Below, piece after piece: positions 58,674 to 64,000 of a DNA stretch of 64,000 nt. The stretch comes from Dyadobacter sp. UC 10. GTDB taxonomy: Bacteria; Bacteroidota; Bacteroidia; Cytophagales; Spirosomataceae. A model generated the notes under the pieces. That model was not told the DNA's origin, did no database searches, and saw only the letters and a program-made list of their open reading frames with translations. Location: assembly GCF_008369915.1 (NCBI RefSeq), contig NZ_VSRN01000001.1, positions 1,426,001 through 1,490,000 of the forward strand, written 5' to 3'. The position numbers and the translations under genes are program-made. Position 1 is the stretch's first letter, and the number at the start of each line of letters is the position of its first letter.

Positions 58674-59447
58674 ATGAAAACGGCTCTGGTATTGTCAGGC
58701 GGCGGTGCGCGCGGAATTGCGCATTTGGGAGTGATACAGGCATTGTTTGAGAAAGGCATCAAGCCGGATCTCATCAGTGCTACGAGTTCCGGCGCATTCG
58801 TCGGGGCGATGGTGGCTTACGGTTACCAACCGCAGGATATTCTTGAGAAAATTATTCAAACCAGTTTTTATCCCTATTTAAGGCCCGGTTTTGGAGCAAA
58901 CGGTCTATTGCAAATGAAGCGGATAGAAACAGTTATCCGCCAGTACATTCCTGAAAATTCATTCGAATCGCTACAAATCCCGCTGGTACTCAATGCTACC
59001 GATATCATTTCGGGAGAAACCGTGCTCTTTCGCGAAGGAGAGCTGGCGTTACCGCTGCTTGCTTCGTGCTGCATTCCGGGGCTTTTCAGTCCAATTAAGG
59101 TTAATGGCCACGATCTGGTCGATGGAGGCGTATTAAACAACCTTCCCGTCGAGTATATTGAGCAGGAAGCCGATGTCATTATCGGAAGTCACTGCAACCC
59201 GTTCAGCCTCGACAAACCTTTAAGAACAACTACCGAAATCGTTTACCGCAGCCTGATCCTGGCCATGCACGCCAAAAATCGCGAACGTTTGAAAAAATGT
59301 ACCCTGCTCATCGAACCGCCGGCATTGAATAAGTTCGGAATATTTGATTTCAGAAAAGCGAAGGCGCTTTATGATGTTGGGTATAGCTATACTCGCGAAC
59401 TATTAAATGCAGAAAACGTCATTTGGACTGGGAAGCCAAAACCCTAA
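58674..59447 (+). CDS. Patatin-like phospholipase
   Basis: A 257-residue cytoplasmic lipid acyl hydrolase of the patatin/RssA-like group. The oxyanion loop is LSGGGARGIAHLGV (about 7-20), the nucleophile elbow reads SATSSGAFVGAM (Ser about 40, sequence A-T-S-S-G where G-x-S-x-G is usual), and the catalytic Asp is in LVDGGVLNNLPVEY (about 152). No signal peptide or membrane segment. It begins 2 nt after the MBL-fold gene's stop. Its 3' end overlaps the convergent haloperoxidase gene by 29 nt. Confidence 0.92.
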   Translation: MKTALVLSGGGARGIAHLGVIQALFEKGIKPDLISATSSGAFVGAMVAYGYQPQDILEKIIQTSFYPYLRPGFGANGLLQMKRIETVIRQYIPENSFESLQIPLVLNATDIISGETVLFREGELALPLLASCCIPGLFSPIKVNGHDLVDGGVLNNLPVEYIEQEADVIIGSHCNPFSLDKPLRTTTEIVYRSLILAMHAKNRERLKKCTLLIEPPALNKFGIFDFRKAKALYDVGYSYTRELLNAENVIWTGKPKP

Positions 59448-60735
59448 CCACCCAATCCCCAACCTGCTCACCCTGCTTCTGGCCGTTCGTAATGGCGTCC
59501 ATGAAATGTATGCCTCCATAGAATCTCGACATTCCGGATTCCAGAGCGGCCGCCATGAATGACGGGAATTTGCGGGCTTTGAGATTAAACCGCTCTTCTA
59601 CCGAATCAGTATAGGCGAAATCCTTTCCAAAATAATGCGTCAGGATTACCGCTGAGCAAGTCGAAATCACCGAGTGTCCGCTGAGATATTCAGGAAATGG
59701 CGGAGTTTGCAGGAATGGTGTCCAGGTAGGATCGATATATTTGCGGATCGCAGTCTCGGGACGAATGCGGTTGCTTCTGAATTTTTCGTCCCAGCAGGTC
59801 ATGAAGCTGTCCATCAGCCCGATTGCCACGGCAGTATTGATCAGCATTGTTTTTCCAAAACCAGTTTTCGCCTGCCGGCAAGCAATATCTGTGATCCCCA
59901 TCCAATGTGCGCCCGGAGAGATCTTTTTCATGCCTACCAGTAGATGCCCTTTATTTTCAAGGGCAAATGGATTACAATCCCAGAAAGCAGCAGTGACACG
60001 GTGTTCCTGTTCTTTCTTATCGTCGTAATTCTGCTTCATTAGTTTAAAAAACGCCGAATTCTTGTCCTCCGAGAATGCGACAGGGGGTGGCGGCATAAAC
60101 TGCGCAGCCGAATCGAGCGTAAACGGCCTTACCGTAGTGAAATAGGGTTCCACAGGCGGAAAGTACCCCGGCGGAGTGGGATACCAGGTACCTGGTGTTT
60201 TCCTGGGCTCATACCTGGGAAAGTTACTGATCAGGTTGTACTTGTCTGCTTTGGCATATTTCAGGATCTGCTTGCTTACTTCCAATCCATAAGCCTTCGA
60301 GCCGGCCAGAATTTCTTCGTCCCAGCCCAGCGTCCTGCACGAATCGAGTAGCCGGTCCTGGTATTTCTGCAAAAGAGCGCCCGAAGGCTGCATTTTTTTT
60401 GCAGTTTCCAGTATCGCCATTACTGCTGCCAGCTGATAGGAATAGCTTTCAACAGCAGGTTTAGCAATCACGGGAAAATCATTTAAAACACCATGCATGC
60501 TTTTAAAAGCAGTATCGTTTTGTGCGACCACTTCATATCCTGCCAGACAAGCATAGGAAAAAAAACGGGCACTGAGCGGTGGATTGGTCACATCATGCAC
60601 CATTACGTCGGTCATCTGAAGGGTTACCTGCCCTAGTACGTCCGGATTCAGATGATGCTCCTTTTGCTCTTTACTGCAACCAAACCACAGACAAACGGAG
60701 AATAGTATTAAGAGGATTTTACTGAGCTTTGCCAA
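59419..60735 (-). CDS. Vanadium-dependent haloperoxidase-like lipoprotein (PAP2 superfamily)
   Basis: A 438-residue exported lipoprotein (MAKLSKILLILFSVCLWFGC, Cys about 20). All three vanadate-binding motifs are visible near the C-terminus: KFRSNRIRP (K-x6-RP), LSGHS (SGH) and SRFYGGIHFMD (SR-x5-H). This identifies the vanadium-chloroperoxidase/acid-phosphatase superfamily and the haloperoxidase branch rather than PAP2. Its start is TTG 60735 with no ATG available, and it overlaps the end of the large VCBS gene by 17 nt, so it is translated with it. Such pairs recur in Cytophagales; whether the enzyme is a haloperoxidase or a phosphatase cannot be told. Confidence 0.9.
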   Translation of the reverse strand: MAKLSKILLILFSVCLWFGCSKEQKEHHLNPDVLGQVTLQMTDVMVHDVTNPPLSARFFSYACLAGYEVVAQNDTAFKSMHGVLNDFPVIAKPAVESYSYQLAAVMAILETAKKMQPSGALLQKYQDRLLDSCRTLGWDEEILAGSKAYGLEVSKQILKYAKADKYNLISNFPRYEPRKTPGTWYPTPPGYFPPVEPYFTTVRPFTLDSAAQFMPPPPVAFSEDKNSAFFKLMKQNYDDKKEQEHRVTAAFWDCNPFALENKGHLLVGMKKISPGAHWMGITDIACRQAKTGFGKTMLINTAVAIGLMDSFMTCWDEKFRSNRIRPETAIRKYIDPTWTPFLQTPPFPEYLSGHSVISTCSAVILTHYFGKDFAYTDSVEERFNLKARKFPSFMAAALESGMSRFYGGIHFMDAITNGQKQGEQVGDWVVRVLASQSK

Positions 60736-63700
60736 CCTGATATGCTTTAATTTCCTTTTGATTTATACCAAACAATAATTTGCTGCCCAGTGGCAACACG
60801 CTCCGCACATCGCCTTTCAAAGCGAAACCCGACTGGCTTTGGCGGATGTACCTAAACTGTCCATTTCCATCGTTTTTCAGCAACACACCATAATTAGCGT
60901 CATATTTTCCGAAACGCAGACGCGCCTTGCTCACATTTCCGCATAGCAGCAGGTCCTTTTTCCCGTCACCATCGTAATCCAGACTTGTGATTGTGTACAC
61001 GGGCGAGCTTTGCACTTCAAGCGGCAGCGATTTTTCGACAAACTTACCCGCTGCATTGCGCTCAAAATAAGCCGTTTTCAGATAATTCGATTCCAGCTCT
61101 TTGGCACCCTCCAATTCTTCCGGTGTAAATATTTCTTTGACAGAAACCTCCGCATAACTTTTGTAATCCTGAAAACGGGTACGCATAATGCTCATTTGAT
61201 CCAGCATTTCGTCGCGCGTGACATAGGGATAGCTTTTTCCCTGAATGTAAAAACTCATGATCGGGTCTACTGATCCATTGTCATCGAAATCCTTGTACAG
61301 CATTTGTACCGGCTCTTGGTCGCTGGCTTTACATTGTGTATTCAGGCCCATATTTCCGATCACCATGTCCTGCTTTCCGTCGCCATTGAAATCATCCACC
61401 AGGATTTTATTCCACCAGCCTTTGTAGGATTCGTCGAAATAGTCAGCCGTTTTATTTTCCAGTTTTCCGTTCACATTGATCAAAACCGTGATTGGCATCC
61501 ACTCGCCTACTACGATCAGATCTGGCTTTTTGTCATTGTTCAGATCTGCCCAGGCCGCATCGGTGACCAGGCCAATCCTTTCCAGATCTGCATTCCAGTT
61601 TTTAGTTTGATCCGAAAAATTACCTTTTCCATCATTGAGCAGGATGTAGCTCCGCGGAGCCTCGGGATATCTTCCTGGAATCACGCGGCCGCCTACGAAA
61701 AGGTCGGGCTTTGCATCTCCGTTTAGATCTGTAACCCGCACGCAGCTTGTGCTGGTCAGCATTTTGGGGAGTGCAGTTGTGTTTTTGGTCAAATTCCCTT
61801 TTCCGTCATTTAAATATAACCGGCTCTGTAACAAAGGATCTTCGGGCACAAAACTGGCATAACCGCCGCTGCATACAAACAGGTCCTGAAAACCATCACC
61901 ATTTGCATCAAAAAACACTGCGTCCGTATCTTCCGACTGCTTATCAATTTCAAAAGCGGGTACCGGCTTATCGACAAATGCGCCGCCCTTTTGCTGGATA
62001 TATAATCTCGCCGACTCCCCAGCTCCTCCACCTGCAAAAACATCTTCTAACCCATCACCATTGATATCGCCTTTTACCAAGCATGGTCCCGAGAACGAAA
62101 TCGGATTGATCAGCAGCGGCTGCCTTTTGAAATCGTTGGTCTGGCTGGCTGCGCTTTTGAATGCAATCGGAGAAGTGGCCGGAATATAAATTGGAGTAAT
62201 ATTGATTGGTGCCTGTTTCGCCGGTTTAGCATTGGTCTCGTGCAATACCAGCTGCTGGTTAATTTTTGGCGCCGGGAGTTTTTGCTGCTTCCCGCTTAGC
62301 CAGGTAACGGTGAGCGAATCAATGCTTGTTTCTTTCCCCAAACCAAAATGCAGGATCGGCGAAACGCTCGATTGGTAGCCCCGGGTCGGCATTTGTTCCA
62401 GGTACTGTTTCTGGCCTTTCTGGTAAATAGTAACCTTGGCACCAGCGCCGAAAGTATTCTTTCCTTCGCCTTCGAGTTTAATTTTTAAGAAATTGTTTTT
62501 CAGCAGCTTATCACCATCATTTTGATAAATAAAAGCCGGCTTGTTGATATTGTTAACGATCAGGTCCAAATCTCCGTCGTTGTCCAGGTCTGCATAAGCC
62601 GCCCCGCCGCTATTGGAAACTTCACCTAGCCCCCAGCTGTCAGCGACATTTGTAAATGTCAGATTCTTCCTGTTATTAAACAGGTAATTTTTCATATTGG
62701 AAGAAGGCATCTGGTAAACCATTTGAAGCACATCTTCCCTTTTTACCTGCCCCTCGATCCGCTTTAAATGGTCGCCCATGAATTTGACAAAATCCATATT
62801 GGTGAAGTCGCGGAGGTTGCCATTGGTGATAAAAAGGTCCTTCCACCCGTCATTATCATAGTCTGCAAAAAGCGACGCCCAGCTCCAATCGGTATTGGAA
62901 ACCCCTGCCAGCTGGCCTATTTCCGAAAACACCGGAACCTTCGAACCTCTTGCTGCCCCCTCATTGAGTTGCAGCATATTGCGCATATACTGGTGGTGAA
63001 AACCAACTTTTACATTAAAATCAAACAGCTCATAATTGTCAAGACCAGCGAGGAGCTTTTGCCTTCTGTTATCCTCCGGCAGCATATCGAGCGTGAAAAT
63101 ATCCGGCAGCCCGTCGTTGTTAAAATCGGCAATATCGTTCCCCATTGAAGAATGTGAAGTGTGGCCGATACCTTCGCCGATCACATCCGTAAAAGTGCCG
63201 TTTCGGTTATTGATATATAGAAAATCAGGGACTGAGTAATCGTTGGAAATATACATATCCTGCCAGCCATCCTGATTTATATCTGCAATTCCAATCCCCA
63301 ACCCATAAGTCAGCGGCGAACTATGAATGCCGGCTTGTTTGGTAACATCATTAAAGACAGGCTCACTCCCTTTCTGATCGTTCCGAAATAGCCTTACTCC
63401 CGTAACCGGGTCGTCCTTGCGCAAAATGTCGGCAGTACTGGCTTCGTCGAGGATTGGCAGCGACTTGGGGTTGTGGTTCAGCAGGAACATATCCAGATCA
63501 CCATCTTTGTCAAAATCAAAAAAAGCGGCCTGGGTACTGTTGCTCGGATCGCCCAGACCATATTCAACCGCCTTTTCTTCAAACTGAGGTATTCCGTTGG
63601 CATTGTTTCCCTTATTGATAAAAAGCTGGTTGCGCAAACTTTCCGGGGATACATTCCCGGAGTAGCAAACATAAATATCCAGTTTCCCATCACCATTTAC

Positions 63701-64000
63701 ATCCGCCATCGTGACACCCGTTTTCCACGGTTTTTCTCTTCCTCCCACTGCCGATTGTGCCGTAACATCTTCAAAGACCATATTCCCTTTATTGATATAC
63801 AGCTTATTAGAAACCATATTGCCTGTGAAATAAATATCATCAAGTCCGTCGCCATTCACATCGCCCGCTGCAACCCCGCCTCCGTTATAAAAGTACTCGT
63901 ACATCAATACGTTGGTATTCAAACCCTCCGTAAGTGTATTCGCAAAGTCGATCTTGGTCTTTTCAGGGGCCAGCAGCGTGAATAGGGGTGGGCCAGCATT
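60719..64000 (-). CDS. VCBS/FG-GAP repeat protein with ASPIC domain (truncated by window edge)
   Basis: The frame is open through the right edge, so the true start lies beyond 64000; at least 1094 residues are present. Many FG-GAP/VCBS calcium-binding repeats of the form DxDxDGxxDxxF are seen (GDVNGDGLDDIYFTGN, DLDNDGDLDLIVNN, GDINGDGLEDVFAGGG, DYDGDGKKDLLLCGN). An ASPIC/UnbV domain lies in the middle (about residues 500-570, YLEQMPTRGYQSSVSPILHFG-like). The beta-propeller fold and Ca sites suggest a secreted or surface adhesion or enzyme-associated protein; the signal peptide would be outside the window. The last residues (IKAYQVGKAQ) overlap the haloperoxidase start by 17 nt. Confidence 0.92.
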   Translation of the reverse strand, partial: NAGPPLFTLLAPEKTKIDFANTLTEGLNTNVLMYEYFYNGGGVAAGDVNGDGLDDIYFTGNMVSNKLYINKGNMVFEDVTAQSAVGGREKPWKTGVTMADVNGDGKLDIYVCYSGNVSPESLRNQLFINKGNNANGIPQFEEKAVEYGLGDPSNSTQAAFFDFDKDGDLDMFLLNHNPKSLPILDEASTADILRKDDPVTGVRLFRNDQKGSEPVFNDVTKQAGIHSSPLTYGLGIGIADINQDGWQDMYISNDYSVPDFLYINNRNGTFTDVIGEGIGHTSHSSMGNDIADFNNDGLPDIFTLDMLPEDNRRQKLLAGLDNYELFDFNVKVGFHHQYMRNMLQLNEGAARGSKVPVFSEIGQLAGVSNTDWSWASLFADYDNDGWKDLFITNGNLRDFTNMDFVKFMGDHLKRIEGQVKREDVLQMVYQMPSSNMKNYLFNNRKNLTFTNVADSWGLGEVSNSGGAAYADLDNDGDLDLIVNNINKPAFIYQNDGDKLLKNNFLKIKLEGEGKNTFGAGAKVTIYQKGQKQYLEQMPTRGYQSSVSPILHFGLGKETSIDSLTVTWLSGKQQKLPAPKINQQLVLHETNAKPAKQAPINITPIYIPATSPIAFKSAASQTNDFKRQPLLINPISFSGPCLVKGDINGDGLEDVFAGGGAGESARLYIQQKGGAFVDKPVPAFEIDKQSEDTDAVFFDANGDGFQDLFVCSGGYASFVPEDPLLQSRLYLNDGKGNLTKNTTALPKMLTSTSCVRVTDLNGDAKPDLFVGGRVIPGRYPEAPRSYILLNDGKGNFSDQTKNWNADLERIGLVTDAAWADLNNDKKPDLIVVGEWMPITVLINVNGKLENKTADYFDESYKGWWNKILVDDFNGDGKQDMVIGNMGLNTQCKASDQEPVQMLYKDFDDNGSVDPIMSFYIQGKSYPYVTRDEMLDQMSIMRTRFQDYKSYAEVSVKEIFTPEELEGAKELESNYLKTAYFERNAAGKFVEKSLPLEVQSSPVYTITSLDYDGDGKKDLLLCGNVSKARLRFGKYDANYGVLLKNDGNGQFRYIRQSQSGFALKGDVRSVLPLGSKLLFGINQKEIKAYQVGKAQ

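Noticed and set aside
1..64000. tRNA, rRNA and riboswitch genes
   Set aside because: No cloverleaf with conserved T-loop/anticodon pattern, rRNA block or known riboswitch core was recognised by eye; a dedicated search (tRNAscan-SE, Rfam) would be needed to exclude small RNAs.

Overview
The window reads as a contiguous chromosomal segment of a Bacteroidota bacterium, most likely a Dyadobacter/Spirosoma-type member of the Cytophagales. The evidence is a SusC/SusD outer-membrane pair, a type IX secretion plug protein, a TonB receptor followed by a DUF4249 lipoprotein, DUF4126, DUF5723, PUR/DUF3276 and VCBS/ASPIC repeat proteins, and -7 boxes of the TAnnTTTG form used by Bacteroidota sigma factor. 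The genus is inferred from protein style only. No rRNA, tRNA, CRISPR array, prophage or insertion sequence was recognised.

Layout. 1-5 kb: a minus-strand nutrient-uptake operon (SusC, SusD and the start of a further exported protein cut by the window edge). 5-28 kb: mostly housekeeping genes: siroheme synthase, ABC-F ATPase, a frameshifted Uma2 nuclease, T9SS plug protein, YchF, PUR protein, RlpA-DUF58-lipoprotein, RadA, an outer-membrane barrel, a LytTR regulator, PheS, an esterase, a circularly permuted ATP-grasp protein, MsrB, a class A penicillin-binding protein and an ABC exporter. 28-40.5 kb: carbohydrate genes. An AraC regulator precedes a GH88-type unsaturated glucuronyl hydrolase, a TIM-barrel isomerase, a Gfo/Idh dehydrogenase, an SDR and an MFS transporter, which look like one catabolic unit. 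After a HigB/HigA-type pair come two tandem Tat-exported oxidoreductases resembling glucose-fructose oxidoreductase, plus a GH18 lipoprotein.

40.5-45.7 kb is the most unusual part: a dense patch of very small genes. It holds two copies of a two-gene module (a DUF6934-like protein followed by a ~57-residue protein sharing an LFPEK motif). One copy is followed by a small tyrosine-phosphatase-like gene translationally overlapped with it, and the other is broken by one extra T in a T8 run. Between them lie four overlapping small HTH genes, a SymE-type toxin, a DUF433/DUF5615 toxin-antitoxin pair, a class D beta-lactamase with an altered second motif, and a Dabb protein. The repeated module is the best candidate for an undescribed system.

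45.8-64 kb: an ArsR regulator with an SRPBCC partner, an SDR/AraC/SMP-30 group, a TonB receptor with its DUF4249 lipoprotein, a DUF421 membrane protein with an added zinc ribbon, DUF1398, threonine aldolase, a Tat-exported D-amino-acid-oxidase-like flavoprotein, a metallo-beta-lactamase-fold hydrolase, a patatin, and a vanadium haloperoxidase overlapping a large VCBS-repeat protein that runs off the right edge.

Non-coding structure includes an 8-bp tandem repeat (12.6 copies), hairpin repeats with compensatory changes, a long imperfect inverted repeat before the MFS gene, and many intrinsic terminators. All calls are from reading the sequence; no database search was run.
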